Shown here: piece after piece, positions 25,814 through 34,487 of the stretch
Numbering within the stretch: the first letter of the stretch is position 1
How the letters are laid out: each line of letters starts with the position of its first letter
Source of the DNA: Methanobacteriota archaeon
GTDB lineage: Archaea > Thermoplasmatota > Poseidoniia > Poseidoniales > Thalassarchaeaceae
DNA: 38,199 bases
Direction: 5' to 3'
NCBI GenBank assembly: GCA_002717835.1
Contig: PBBV01000007.1
Coordinates: 40,134-78,332, forward strand
Program-made: the position numbers and the translations under genes
The notes under the pieces: generated by a model
Databases searched by the model: none
Told to the model about the DNA's origin: nothing
What the model saw: only the letters and a program-made list of their open reading frames with translations

Positions 25814-27463
25814 GTGATAGAGAGTCCAAGAAGAGCATCCCGATTCTTCAACGCAACGAATCGAAGAAGGTTCCTAATGTTCTCATTCTGGTCTGTTTTA
25901 ACGCTTCTAGTTGCTTTTATTGCTTCAACATATATCGTGGATGGGAAAACACAACAGTCCGCATATGGTAACGATTGGAATGATCTCGGCGATTTTCGTT
26001 CTGATATCAATGCCATAGGCGTCGAGACAACAGCCATGGTGTCCAGCCCACTTCTCCTCGGAGAAATCGACAATCCTGACGAGACAGTCTTCGTGATATC
26101 GGGGGTAGAGCGTGACACAATCTCTCTCCCTCGATTCACAAACGACGATTCTGTAATCGAGCTATCCGACTCAGATGGATACACGGGATCAGAAATTGAA
26201 GCTATACTGCAGTACGTACAAGCAGGTGGAACGCTGCTCCTTATGGATGATTTCGGCTATTCATCTGCACTTGCACAGGAATATAACATTGTTTTCTCAA
26301 ACCACCAGCTGTACGACGGAGAAGCTTGGGCGAGAGAACTCGATTACAACTATGTGTGGACAAACGTAACTGATGCATACAACTTGACACAAACATCTGG
26401 ATCAACATCTAACTATCATCCCTGTCTTGCTGATAGAGATGGAGATGGCATATTAGATTCGATAGATCCAAATCCAGATTCTACAGATACGGGATTTACG
26501 CCAGATGAAGGCTCATTTGGTCTTTGCAGCCATCGTTGGAACAATGTCGACAAGATTTACGATTTTAGCGAAGATTATGACCTTCTCACCAGCACCCCAT
26601 CAGCATTCGATAAGGAGTCTGCATTCTCTCCGGCTGAAAACCGTTATCCTGTTGTCACATCGACATTAGATTCCTATTTGGACTCGAATGATGACGGAGA
26701 CCTGACACCCGCCTTCGAAGCAGCAGGCATACAGGGCGATGAACAGGGCCCATTTGCAGTATATGCAAGAATCTGCTCATCAAGGTTGTGTGCAGAGCCC
26801 TCCTCTGGACAGGTACACATTGCGTCGGATGGGTCACTGCTGATCAATGCAATATACTCAGCCTCTAATATCGATGACTCCCCAGTCCCCGAGAACGACA
26901 ATAGGATGTGGGCACTCGATATTATCGCGGATGCTTTGTTAATCGGCAACGGGTCTCTGACTCCAAGCGACGATGCAGTCGTTATATTCGATGAGAGTCG
27001 ACATCAACAGTCCAATCCGCTTTCCGACACTTACAATTTAGCCTACTACTTTCTTGTTTACTTTACCAATGATTGGATGGCCATGCTTATTCTGTTTCTT
27101 GCTCTCTTCATGATGCTCGAAGTCGTGCTCATCCGCAAAGAAGACCCTGAAGATTGGAGACATGTGTTCAGAATCATCTACTATGGTTTTGGTGACGCTA
27201 AAAGATACGAATTTTATCAACACCCGGACAAGATCAGACAGGTATTACTCTCGAGAATCAGGAGTAGCAATACCCTAACCAGGGAAGAGTTCGACGCTCT
27301 CTCTTCAGAAGAGTTGCAAGCACTTGTTGAAGACCCCATACTGATCAGATTCATCTATGATAACCGACGGTACAAGATGGAAGAATTAGTTGCAATAGTC
27401 AAGCGCATGAAGGAATGGGGACCAGATGATGATGAGTCAGAAGACGATTCAATGGAGGTTTGA
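25814..27463 (+). CDS. DUF4350-like membrane protein with thrombospondin-type-3 motif
   Basis: A 549-residue protein with one TM helix near the start (about 20-42), a large extracellular region and a second TM helix (about 430-455), then a charged cytosolic tail. The external part has the DUF4350 look (VQAGGTLLLMDDFGYSS, later VVIFDESRHQQSN). It carries a calcium-type motif DRDGDGILDSIDPNPDS (about 208-224). DUF4350 proteins often sit beside DUF58 and MoxR genes in a membrane/chaperone system; a DUF58 gene follows here. The start is GTG 25814, preceded by GAGGTGA. The C-terminal 100 residues are helical with repeated acidic clusters. Confidence 0.75.
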   Translation: MIESPRRASRFFNATNRRRFLMFSFWSVLTLLVAFIASTYIVDGKTQQSAYGNDWNDLGDFRSDINAIGVETTAMVSSPLLLGEIDNPDETVFVISGVERDTISLPRFTNDDSVIELSDSDGYTGSEIEAILQYVQAGGTLLLMDDFGYSSALAQEYNIVFSNHQLYDGEAWARELDYNYVWTNVTDAYNLTQTSGSTSNYHPCLADRDGDGILDSIDPNPDSTDTGFTPDEGSFGLCSHRWNNVDKIYDFSEDYDLLTSTPSAFDKESAFSPAENRYPVVTSTLDSYLDSNDDGDLTPAFEAAGIQGDEQGPFAVYARICSSRLCAEPSSGQVHIASDGSLLINAIYSASNIDDSPVPENDNRMWALDIIADALLIGNGSLTPSDDAVVIFDESRHQQSNPLSDTYNLAYYFLVYFTNDWMAMLILFLALFMMLEVVLIRKEDPEDWRHVFRIIYYGFGDAKRYEFYQHPDKIRQVLLSRIRSSNTLTREEFDALSSEELQALVEDPILIRFIYDNRRYKMEELVAIVKRMKEWGPDDDESEDDSMEV

Positions 27464-27465
27464 AT

Positions 27466-28719
27466 TTGTGGACTAGAAAAGCTACAATGATGATTGTTGG
27501 AGGAGTGTCGTTGATACTTATTGGCATGATGGTTAGCCACTTCCATCTGATGATTCTCGGGATGCTAATGGTTTCAATTCTGGTGATGGCTAGCTGGATT
27601 AGCGGATTTCCACGATTGGTCGTAGATCGTGAATTATCTGAGGAGAATGTGTACAAAGGGGACGATATAACAGTCACCCTGAGGATAAAAAACCCCTCAC
27701 GACGGAGAACACAGATACTCGACATCTATGACAATGTCCCGCATGAAATGAAAATAAGACGCGGAATCAATCTAATCCGAGCAAATTTGGGGCCAGGGCA
27801 ATCCACAACCCTCAGATATACGGTGAGATGCCCTCTTCGAGGCCACTATTCCATTGGTCCAACTTCTCTTAGATATCGAGATGTGTTTGGACTTTTCACA
27901 GACGAGGGCGTTGCAGATACAAGAAGTGACGTAATTGTATTTCCCCAAGTCAGAGATATCGAGGACGCTCTTCTTAGATCGAACGTTCCAAAGATGTACA
28001 CCGGCGCAACAACTCTCAGAACCCCCGGTCAAGGTACCGAGTTTTACTCACTTCGCGAATACATGCCAGGAGATTCATTCAGATCAATCAATTGGAAGGC
28101 ATTCGCTAGAACTGGAGACTTGATGGTGAATGAGAAGGTTAGGGATGCAGTCACTGATGTTCATATCCTATTCGATATTCGCGATATCTCAAGAATCGGG
28201 ACCGTTTTGAAAAATCCTTTGGAAATGGGGGCAGTTGCCACTGCCTCGATATCCAACCACTTCATTAGAAGGCGTGATGCTGTCTCACTCACGACTTACG
28301 GGAGAAGAATGGACCATTTACCCGCTGAGGCAGGCGATAAGCAACAATACAAGATTCTGAGTCTCCTAGCCGGAGTCTCTGCTGGGGGGTCTATGCCGCT
28401 TCAAGCAGTCACAAACGCCCTAATCCCTAGGATGAATCGGGGATCTCCAGTCTTTGTAATCAGTAGCTTAGAAGGCGATGGAACAACACTGCCTGCAATC
28501 AGGGCACTATCCAGTCACGGCCATACTGTCTATGTTCTGTCCCCTAATTCAATAGATCTCGAGAGGCTCGTAAGCAGGATACCCAGAATGGCATACGAGG
28601 TACTCAAGATGGAACGACAGAATAGGCTCATGTCCCTCAACGGATACGGGGCGAACGTCATCGACTGGGTGCCAGACATTGATTTGGCACAGGCGTTGTT
28701 GCAGGTTAAGAAGGGTTGA
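27466..28719 (+). CDS. DUF58 (von Willebrand factor A-like) membrane protein
   Basis: About 417 residues, with two TM helices in the first 45 residues and a soluble domain. DUF58 signature: SLREYMPGDSFRSINWKAFA, with the FDIRD strand (about residue 230) of the vWA-like fold downstream. DUF58 proteins act with MoxR ATPases and DUF4350 proteins in an ill-defined stress or assembly role. The start is uncertain: TTG 27466 is favoured by GGAGGT (27454-27459); TTG 27460 overlaps the upstream stop. The gene overlaps or abuts DUF4350 and leads into the polytopic protein after 9 bases. Confidence 0.85.
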   Translation: MWTRKATMMIVGGVSLILIGMMVSHFHLMILGMLMVSILVMASWISGFPRLVVDRELSEENVYKGDDITVTLRIKNPSRRRTQILDIYDNVPHEMKIRRGINLIRANLGPGQSTTLRYTVRCPLRGHYSIGPTSLRYRDVFGLFTDEGVADTRSDVIVFPQVRDIEDALLRSNVPKMYTGATTLRTPGQGTEFYSLREYMPGDSFRSINWKAFARTGDLMVNEKVRDAVTDVHILFDIRDISRIGTVLKNPLEMGAVATASISNHFIRRRDAVSLTTYGRRMDHLPAEAGDKQQYKILSLLAGVSAGGSMPLQAVTNALIPRMNRGSPVFVISSLEGDGTTLPAIRALSSHGHTVYVLSPNSIDLERLVSRIPRMAYEVLKMERQNRLMSLNGYGANVIDWVPDIDLAQALLQVKKG

Positions 28720-28728
28720 GGTGATCAA

Positions 28729-29961
28729 GTGTCAGATGAAAACCTAGAGCAAAAATACACCCTGAGACTCCGTTCGTTGCGTACTAGATGGCAGATATTG
28801 ACTCTTCAATTAGTGGCTACATTCGCCCTTGCGTCCCTTCTGCTTACGATGACTTCTGTGTACGGTGAATGTAACCAAGACTTCATCGATGAGGCCGAGG
28901 GCTCCACCTATTGGTGCCCCGCTTTCGAACATACACGAGGTATGGCTTATGTTGAGGATGCTTTCGGTCGTGAATCAATACTTCCCGATTTCATCACAGG
29001 AGCAGATCGGACGGGAGAAGCGGCTTTGCTCATTCCTTCCCTATTTTGCCTTTTGCTGACAGGCATGCATGCCTATTCCTCTAGCAGGACATCTAAGACA
29101 CGTCGAAGAATCAAAAATACAATTTACACAACGATCTTCATCGCAGGATTTGGTCCATTCCTTCTTGAATGGATTGCGAGCATGGTAAGCTATCAGCGGC
29201 TTTACATTCCTTTCGGTCAAGAGTTTTCTGCATTGAATCACGGAGCCAGACTCTCGTTGACCATGCAGGCAATATCAGAAATAATCGTAATGGGCGTGGT
29301 TTTCATACCCGTTCTATTCGGCTTGATTGGAATTTGGAATATCTCAATGCGTGCAATAATTGCAACAATCAGTTACACCATCATGTTCATCATTTTTCAT
29401 GCTTTACTAACCTTCGAGGCAGTGCTAGAATCTGTACAAGGAATCGGACTCAAGCCGCTCCCTGCTCAAATTGGCGACTCAACGCTGTTTGGGGGCTTAG
29501 TATCGCCTTTGGCTTTTGAGCTAATCACCATATCGATCCTACTCTTCTTGTTTTTCGAGTCATCACATATGGTTGTTCGATTGTTCGAGTATGTAGCTAT
29601 GTTACCGGAAAGTGCTAGAACCGATAATGAGCATATACGGATGTTTCAAACAGTACTCAATACTCATCTCTCTCAACTTGTTGGAGTCCTTTCTCTTGCC
29701 ACAGTACTGACTGCGATAGCACTCGATTTCGATGAGATAATGATCATGGTGATATCAGAATTCCAACCCAATCAATGGAGTCAACAGGTCAATGACTCTC
29801 TTGAATTGCAAATGACCTATGGCAAGGTGATATCTGCTGGTCTTTTCCTCCTCTTTGTTAGTATGCTCAGATATCTGGTACCATGGCAAACAGTTCTAGG
29901 ATGGTTTGAATCGATTTTCAGAGGGTTCTCAGGTTCCCGTTCCGAAGAAGCAGATTCGTAA
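28729..29961 (+). CDS. Eight-helix membrane protein, third gene of the DUF58 operon
   Basis: A 410-residue polytopic protein not recognised by family. Hydrophobic helices lie near 24-44, 97-115, 131-151, 180-203, 207-228, 256-277, 313-335 and 368-388. An external loop after helix 1 contains Cys48 and Cys63, which could form a disulfide. The N-terminus (residues 1-20) is charged and cytosolic. The start is GTG 28729 with GAGGTGATC upstream. Its position after DUF4350 and DUF58 suggests a membrane partner, by context only. Confidence 0.68.
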   Translation: MSDENLEQKYTLRLRSLRTRWQILTLQLVATFALASLLLTMTSVYGECNQDFIDEAEGSTYWCPAFEHTRGMAYVEDAFGRESILPDFITGADRTGEAALLIPSLFCLLLTGMHAYSSSRTSKTRRRIKNTIYTTIFIAGFGPFLLEWIASMVSYQRLYIPFGQEFSALNHGARLSLTMQAISEIIVMGVVFIPVLFGLIGIWNISMRAIIATISYTIMFIIFHALLTFEAVLESVQGIGLKPLPAQIGDSTLFGGLVSPLAFELITISILLFLFFESSHMVVRLFEYVAMLPESARTDNEHIRMFQTVLNTHLSQLVGVLSLATVLTAIALDFDEIMIMVISEFQPNQWSQQVNDSLELQMTYGKVISAGLFLLFVSMLRYLVPWQTVLGWFESIFRGFSGSRSEEADS

Positions 29962-29963
29962 TT

Positions 29964-30215
29964 TTACCTTATAGAAAATAGCCTTTCTACCAGCCGCACA
30001 AGATGTTCAGTAACGATGAATGAGAAGAGTATTGATATTGGATAAATTAGAATTGATACCAGAAATCCGGTCGAGTCAGAGATCGAAGGGCGGATTTCGC
30101 CTGCAAGTATGATGAATATGATAATGTTAGATACAAGCAGTATACGCTCCAGCCAAGGACTAGATACTCTCCCGTACCATTTTTCCGAGTTTGGAAGTTC
30201 TGGGCCCTCATCCAT
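29964..30215 (-). CDS. Small two-helix membrane protein
   Basis: An 83-residue protein from ATG 30215 (a GTG at 30284 would make 106). Two hydrophobic helices (about 22-40 and 50-69) with a short external loop and a C-terminal Arg-rich end. No family is recognised. It is convergent with the DUF58 operon (2 bases after its stop) and divergent from the tRNA thiolase gene. The gene is likely but its role is unknown. Confidence 0.5.
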   Translation of the reverse strand: MDEGPELPNSEKWYGRVSSPWLERILLVSNIIIFIILAGEIRPSISDSTGFLVSILIYPISILFSFIVTEHLVRLVERLFSIR

Positions 30216-30295
30216 GGAAGTCTGCACAAAGTTATCTCGCAAGAACCTCTCGCTACCTCCATCGTGTTGAAACACAGATGGCACCTCCCATTGTT

Positions 30296-31291
30296 ATGTG
30301 CGGACTGAAGGTTGAGTCATGTAGCCGGTGTGATCATACCAGCCTGATACACCAGCCATACAGCGGTCAGAGATTATGTGGTCGGCATTTACACGAGTCA
30401 ATAAGACGGAGAGTGTCGAGAGATCTAAGAGTCCAGCTACCACTTCCAAAGGATGCCAGAAAAGAAGATGGAAGTCCATTACGAATACTCGCCGCCGTTA
30501 GCGGAGGGAAGGATTCTGCTATAATGCTCAAACTCATTGTCGACATACTCGGACGTAGAAGAGATCTAGAAATAATAGCAGGCGTGATCGATGAAGGAAT
30601 AGACGGCTATCGCTCTCCCTCCATCACTTGCATAGAGGAACTATGCGAAACTCTTGGAATAGAATTACTTCAATTAGCGTATGAAGAAATGGGATACTCA
30701 AGAATGGATGAAGTAGTCCGTATGATGCCAAATATAGCAATGAAAAATCCTCAAGCGGATGGAATGATGCCATGTTCGTTTTGCGGTGTTTTCAGAAGAC
30801 AGAGTCTGAATACTCTCGCTGAACGGTCAGGTGCAGACGTCATGGCACTGGGCCATAATTTGGATGATATGGCCCAATCCATACTCATGAATCTACAGAA
30901 AGGAGAAGTTGACAGATCTGTAAGGCTGGCGCCACATACGACCACACCAATCGACGGGCTCCCTCCCAGAATAGTTCCGCTTCGATGGATTCCTGAACAA
31001 GAAGTCCATGCACTTGCTATGGTGCTCAAAGTGCCATTCCATCACGGTGATTGCCCTCACGCAGCTGGAGCCCAACGACAACGAAGTCGAGAGATTATAG
31101 CAGCCCTTGAGACAGAAACGCCTGGTGCTAGACACGGCCTATTACACAGTCTAGAACAGATACGACAGATGCATGCGTCCCTTGGAAATACCTCCTCTGA
31201 AATTCGCTCATGCTCGACGTGCGGGAGCGTCACAAGTCGGGAAATATGCCAGTCTTGTATCATGCGTTCCTGGTTGGATGAACAGAAATAA
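30296..31291 (+). CDS. tRNA 2-thiolation enzyme, TtuA/NcsA (CTU1) family
   Basis: Adds sulfur to tRNA uridines using ATP and a sulfur carrier. The 331 residues begin with a zinc site Cys9-x2-Cys12...Cys28-x2-His31. The PP-loop SGGKDS is at residues 69-74. Three cysteines expected to bind the [4Fe-4S] cluster in TtuA are present: Cys160, Cys163 (CSFC) and Cys253 (GDCPH). A C-terminal second zinc motif is CSTC...CQSC. The start is ambiguous: ATG 30278 would add 6 residues. Archaeal NcsA acts at U34 of tRNA, while bacterial TtuA acts at U54; sequence alone does not settle the position. Confidence 0.92.
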   Translation: MCGLKVESCSRCDHTSLIHQPYSGQRLCGRHLHESIRRRVSRDLRVQLPLPKDARKEDGSPLRILAAVSGGKDSAIMLKLIVDILGRRRDLEIIAGVIDEGIDGYRSPSITCIEELCETLGIELLQLAYEEMGYSRMDEVVRMMPNIAMKNPQADGMMPCSFCGVFRRQSLNTLAERSGADVMALGHNLDDMAQSILMNLQKGEVDRSVRLAPHTTTPIDGLPPRIVPLRWIPEQEVHALAMVLKVPFHHGDCPHAAGAQRQRSREIIAALETETPGARHGLLHSLEQIRQMHASLGNTSSEIRSCSTCGSVTSREICQSCIMRSWLDEQK

Positions 31292-31313
31292 ACTCCAAAT
31301 TAATCTACTCGTG

Positions 31314-31320
31314 GATTAAG
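31314..31320 (+). promoter_or_regulatory. Possible TATA box for the SAP-TM gene
   Basis: GATTAAG sits about 26 bases before ATG 31344, the spacing expected if transcription starts at the start codon (leaderless mRNA). No ribosome binding site is seen before the ATG, which agrees with a leaderless message. Confidence 0.4.
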
Positions 31321-31343
31321 TACCGTGTCCCGTATCCAATACC

Positions 31344-31673
31344 ATGGACCGCGATAGTCTAAACTCAATGACAGTCGCCAAACTAAAGGAACTCCTTGCT
31401 GATCTCTCGCTGCCAGTGTCAGGACGAAAGGCAGAATTGATTGACAGAATCATCAAGAATCAGGAGGATATTGGGGGAGAGGATTCGGACGAGAAAGAGG
31501 AAATTGATATTTCAGAATCCAGACAAGACACCGCAGCAGAGGCGATTGAAACGGTCGTTTCTGACATTGGAGATGGCCCGGTTACGGTTGAGGAATCCGA
31601 TGTGACTCTACAGACTATGATACTCATCGGAGCCGTGATTTTGGCTCTAGGGCTAGTCATCTTTTCTTTATGA
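31344..31673 (+). CDS. SAP-domain protein with C-terminal transmembrane helix
   Basis: A 109-residue protein: SAP motif (MTVAKLKELLADLSLPVSG, then RKAELIDRI) at about residues 9-38, a strongly acidic linker (41-88) with several Glu/Asp runs, and a hydrophobic helix at 89-108 ending at the C-terminus. SAP is a helix-extended-loop-helix that binds DNA, often AT-rich DNA. With a tail-anchored helix the protein could tie DNA to the membrane; that is inference. The gene is monocistronic; the downstream region is AT-rich. Confidence 0.8.
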   Translation: MDRDSLNSMTVAKLKELLADLSLPVSGRKAELIDRIIKNQEDIGGEDSDEKEEIDISESRQDTAAEAIETVVSDIGDGPVTVEESDVTLQTMILIGAVILALGLVIFSL

Positions 31674-31838
31674 TAAGATCATTTACTTCGGCTTTCAAAA
31701 ACAATTACCGTTTTCAGGAGGAACGACCTTCCTCAGAACTCCTCTCCGGAGCGACTCCTGCCAGATCTTCTCCGAGAGGTATGTCTAAACTCAAACTCAT
31801 TCGACAAAATTATTAATTAATAATAAAATATAAGTCCT
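31674..31838. other. AT-rich convergent intergenic region with a small hairpin
   Basis: Non-coding gap between the stop codons of the SAP-TM gene and the convergent aldo/keto reductase. At 31718-31734 is a 6-base hairpin (GAGGAA/TTCCTC, 5-base loop). The segment 31805-31832 is almost all A and T and read on the minus strand is T-rich just after the reductase stop, as an archaeal terminator should be. No gene over 12 codons is seen. Confidence 0.5.
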
Positions 31839-32921
31839 CTACAACGTTTTCAGATCTCTATTCCCGCTTCCACCTGGACCAATCCATTCCTCTGGCTTAT
31901 TCCCGAGAATCTCGTCTATCGATTCCATATGAGAGTCATCGAGTTCCAAGGCTACACGAATACAACCCAAATTCTCTCTCAATTGCTTTGAATTCGTGGC
32001 GCCAAGAAGAATCGTTGAAACATTTTTATTCTTCAAACACCAAGCTAGAGCCAATTGTGCCATCGTACAATTCAACTCATTTTCAGCATAAGCAGTCAAA
32101 TCTCTAACAATCTCTACTTCACCCCTCCCTCGCCTGTCTTCCAACTCTTCCTTCAACCAGCCATAGATTTCCACAGTCGCACGAGAACCCTCGGGTATAC
32201 CATCATTGTATTTCCCCGTCAAGAAACCAGATCTTAGGGGCGACCAGATCGTTGTCCCAATTGAATATGGAGGTCGATAAAGAGGGAAATACTCCCTCTC
32301 AAAACGTTCCCTGTGTAGCATGTTGTATTGAGGCTGCTCAAATGAAGGGGGCTCAAGTCCTTCGCTTCTTGCAATCCAGAATGCCTCAGTGATTTGCTGT
32401 GCTGACCATTCGCTTGTACCCCAGGCAGTGGACGCCCCTGATCTCACGATGTCGGTCATTGCTCTAACTACTGTCGAGGTTGGAGTGTGCGGATCTGGTC
32501 GATGACAGAATACCATGTCGACGTAGTCCAATCCGAGACGATCTAGAGAAGCATCCATACCTTCCATGATGTGCTTGCGAGATAGTCCACGTTCATTGAC
32601 GCCTGCCCCTCCCCAGAATATCTTAGTGGTAATTACCAGATCCGACCTTCTCCATAATTCAGGGTCCTCTTCAATCAATTCTGACAAGGCAAGACCGAAA
32701 ATCCTCTCTGCTTCTCCTGTTGGTGTTCCATAGGCCTCTGCATGATCAAAGCAGTTCACTCCTGCCTCCCTTGCGATCTTCAGGAGCTCTTTTGCAGTTT
32801 CTAACCCTTGATCGCCCGAAAGATCGTCCTTGACACCATATGTGGCCCAAAATCCGTACGATAATACTGAAACTTGTATTCCCGTAGGGCCCATCATTCT
32901 GTAATACATGTCTTCTGCCAT
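31839..32921 (-). CDS. Aldo/keto reductase, voltage-gated potassium channel beta-like (AKR6 type)
   Basis: NADPH-dependent oxidoreductase with a TIM-barrel fold. The 360 residues carry the full catalytic tetrad Asp59 and Tyr64 (FDHAEAYG), Lys100 (TTKIFWGG) and His140 (FCHRPDP). The IFWGG motif and SPLRSGFLTGKY segment are typical of the Kv-beta/YghZ group. In bacteria such enzymes detoxify aldehydes or methylglyoxal, in animals they regulate K+ channels; no channel gene is adjacent here. It stands alone, convergent with the SAP-TM gene and divergent from pyrB. Confidence 0.92.
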   Translation of the reverse strand: MAEDMYYRMMGPTGIQVSVLSYGFWATYGVKDDLSGDQGLETAKELLKIAREAGVNCFDHAEAYGTPTGEAERIFGLALSELIEEDPELWRRSDLVITTKIFWGGAGVNERGLSRKHIMEGMDASLDRLGLDYVDMVFCHRPDPHTPTSTVVRAMTDIVRSGASTAWGTSEWSAQQITEAFWIARSEGLEPPSFEQPQYNMLHRERFEREYFPLYRPPYSIGTTIWSPLRSGFLTGKYNDGIPEGSRATVEIYGWLKEELEDRRGRGEVEIVRDLTAYAENELNCTMAQLALAWCLKNKNVSTILLGATNSKQLRENLGCIRVALELDDSHMESIDEILGNKPEEWIGPGGSGNRDLKTL

Positions 32922-33044
32922 GAATACCCGCTCACGGCCATATACTCAAGCCTTCGCCAAGTTATTCAACTCGTATCTTTCAATACCCCATGTATGGCAA
33001 GACATATGTCCGGTCAGCCATTGAAAGGGTCGGAGGAGTGAAGC

Positions 33045-33971
33045 GTGGACCTCATTACAATGGACGATTTGACTAATGAAGAGGCGATTTCACTACTGGA
33101 TAATGCAGAGCGCCTCCTCCCTATTGCCCGGGGTGATGCATACCTCCCACTACTCAAAGGCAAAGTTTTAGCAAATCTCTTTTTTGAGAATTCAACAAGA
33201 ACACGGTTATCTTTCGAAACGTCAATGAAAAGACTTGGCGGAGAGGTTTTGAATCTTAGTGAGGCAGGGTCTTCGGTTAAGAAAGGTGAAACTCTCTATG
33301 ACACGATGCAGATGATAAATGGATATGCAGATGTTGCGGTAATAAGACACCCGAGACAAGGTGCTGCACAATACGCTGCTGACTCAGTGCAAATACCCGT
33401 AATGAATGCAGGCGACGGCGCTGGCAACCATCCCACACAAACGCTCCTTGATTTATTTACAATCCGCCAAGGTCAGGGCAAGATTGAGGGCCTCAATGTG
33501 GTGATGGTTGGTGATCTCAGATACGGTCGGACTGCCCACAGTCTGAGCCATGCCCTCAGTCGTTTTGGAGCTTCACTGACCTTAGTATCTCCAGAACCTC
33601 TCAAAATGCCTTCCGAGATCGTAAGAGACCTCAAATCTTCAGGATGCCATGTCGAAGAAAGTGAAGACCTACTACCTGCTATTTCATCTGCGGATGTCGT
33701 CTACATGACTCGGATCCAGAGAGAGAGATTCCCTGATGAAGCAGAGTATGAGAAGGTCGCGGGGATATATACCTTGAATGCCGAAGATTTGAGGAGCGTG
33801 CAGTCTGATATGATGGTCATGCATCCCCTCCCAAGAGTGAATGAAATTCATCCAAGTATTGACGCTACTAGTCATGCTTGGTATTTCAAACAAGCATTCA
33901 ACGGAGTCCCAACACGTATGGCCCTACTCTGCCGTAGTCTGGGCATTGACATCCCGGAGGCGATTGAATGA
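33045..33971 (+). CDS. pyrB: Aspartate carbamoyltransferase catalytic chain
   Basis: Joins carbamoyl phosphate and aspartate in pyrimidine synthesis. The 308 residues match the E. coli chain length. STRTR (50-54) binds carbamoyl phosphate; VKKGET marks the mobile 80s loop; HPTQTLLD and MHPLPRVNEI (catalytic and aspartate-binding segments) follow. The start is GTG 33045, with GGAGGAG at 33032-33038. It overlaps pyrI by 4 bases (ATGA), giving the classical pyrBI pair with allosteric control. Confidence 0.97.
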   Translation: MDLITMDDLTNEEAISLLDNAERLLPIARGDAYLPLLKGKVLANLFFENSTRTRLSFETSMKRLGGEVLNLSEAGSSVKKGETLYDTMQMINGYADVAVIRHPRQGAAQYAADSVQIPVMNAGDGAGNHPTQTLLDLFTIRQGQGKIEGLNVVMVGDLRYGRTAHSLSHALSRFGASLTLVSPEPLKMPSEIVRDLKSSGCHVEESEDLLPAISSADVVYMTRIQRERFPDEAEYEKVAGIYTLNAEDLRSVQSDMMVMHPLPRVNEIHPSIDATSHAWYFKQAFNGVPTRMALLCRSLGIDIPEAIE

Positions 33972-34435
33972 GTGAAATGAGGAGAGTTTCAGCAATATGC
34001 AACGGTACTGTGATTGATCACATACCATCTGGAAGCGCTGTGCAGGTTATGCGAATGCTCCACATTGATGGTTCCCATTCAAATCCAATTTCACTTGTCA
34101 TGAATGTTCCCAGCAGCAAAGTAGGCAGCAAAGACGTACTCAAGATTGAAGATCGAGAATTGAGTCAAGAAGAATTAGACCGACTTGCATTGATAGCACC
34201 CTCCGCGTCAATCGCGATAATTCGTAATTATGGTGTGGCTGAGAAGAGACAAATCGAACTTGGCTCAGAACTCGTAAACATTGCAAGATGTTCATTTTTC
34301 AATTGCATAACCCAGAATTTGAACGAGCCTTTGCCACACCGTTTGCGAGTCGTTACTCGAGATCCCCTAGAGATAAGGTGCGCATATTGTGGCCGATCAC
34401 AATCTGTGAGCGAGATAATTGATTCACTAATCTAG
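33968..34435 (+). CDS. pyrI: Aspartate carbamoyltransferase regulatory chain
   Basis: Binds CTP/ATP and transmits allosteric inhibition or activation to PyrB. The 155-residue protein has the N-terminal nucleotide domain (NGTVIDHIPSG start) and the C-terminal zinc domain with Cys108, Cys113, Cys138 and Cys141 (CSFFNC, CAYC). It starts inside the last codons of pyrB (ATGA overlap), so the two chains are translated together in a fixed ratio, as expected for the holoenzyme. Confidence 0.96.
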   Translation: MSEMRRVSAICNGTVIDHIPSGSAVQVMRMLHIDGSHSNPISLVMNVPSSKVGSKDVLKIEDRELSQEELDRLALIAPSASIAIIRNYGVAEKRQIELGSELVNIARCSFFNCITQNLNEPLPHRLRVVTRDPLEIRCAYCGRSQSVSEIIDSLI

Positions 34436-34487
34436 ATGCTATTGCATGAACGCCCAAACTTCAAACCCCACCCAGTGAGCAAGAAAC

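Noticed and set aside
25768-26184. 138-codon minus-strand frame at the start of the DUF4350 gene
   Set aside because: It is opposite a gene with a GTG start, RBS and TM helix, and its product is Ser/Arg-rich with no motif.
31741-31840. AT-rich stretch with several short direct repeats, as a possible attachment site or origin
   Set aside because: It lies between convergent stop codons and reads as a T-rich terminator. No integrase, no tRNA and no origin-binding repeats are near.
32990-33076. Short 28-codon frame overlapping the start of pyrB
   Set aside because: It has no ribosome binding site of its own, no recognisable sequence, and the GGAGGAG inside it serves the pyrB GTG start. It could be an upstream leader frame, but nothing beyond the ATG supports it.
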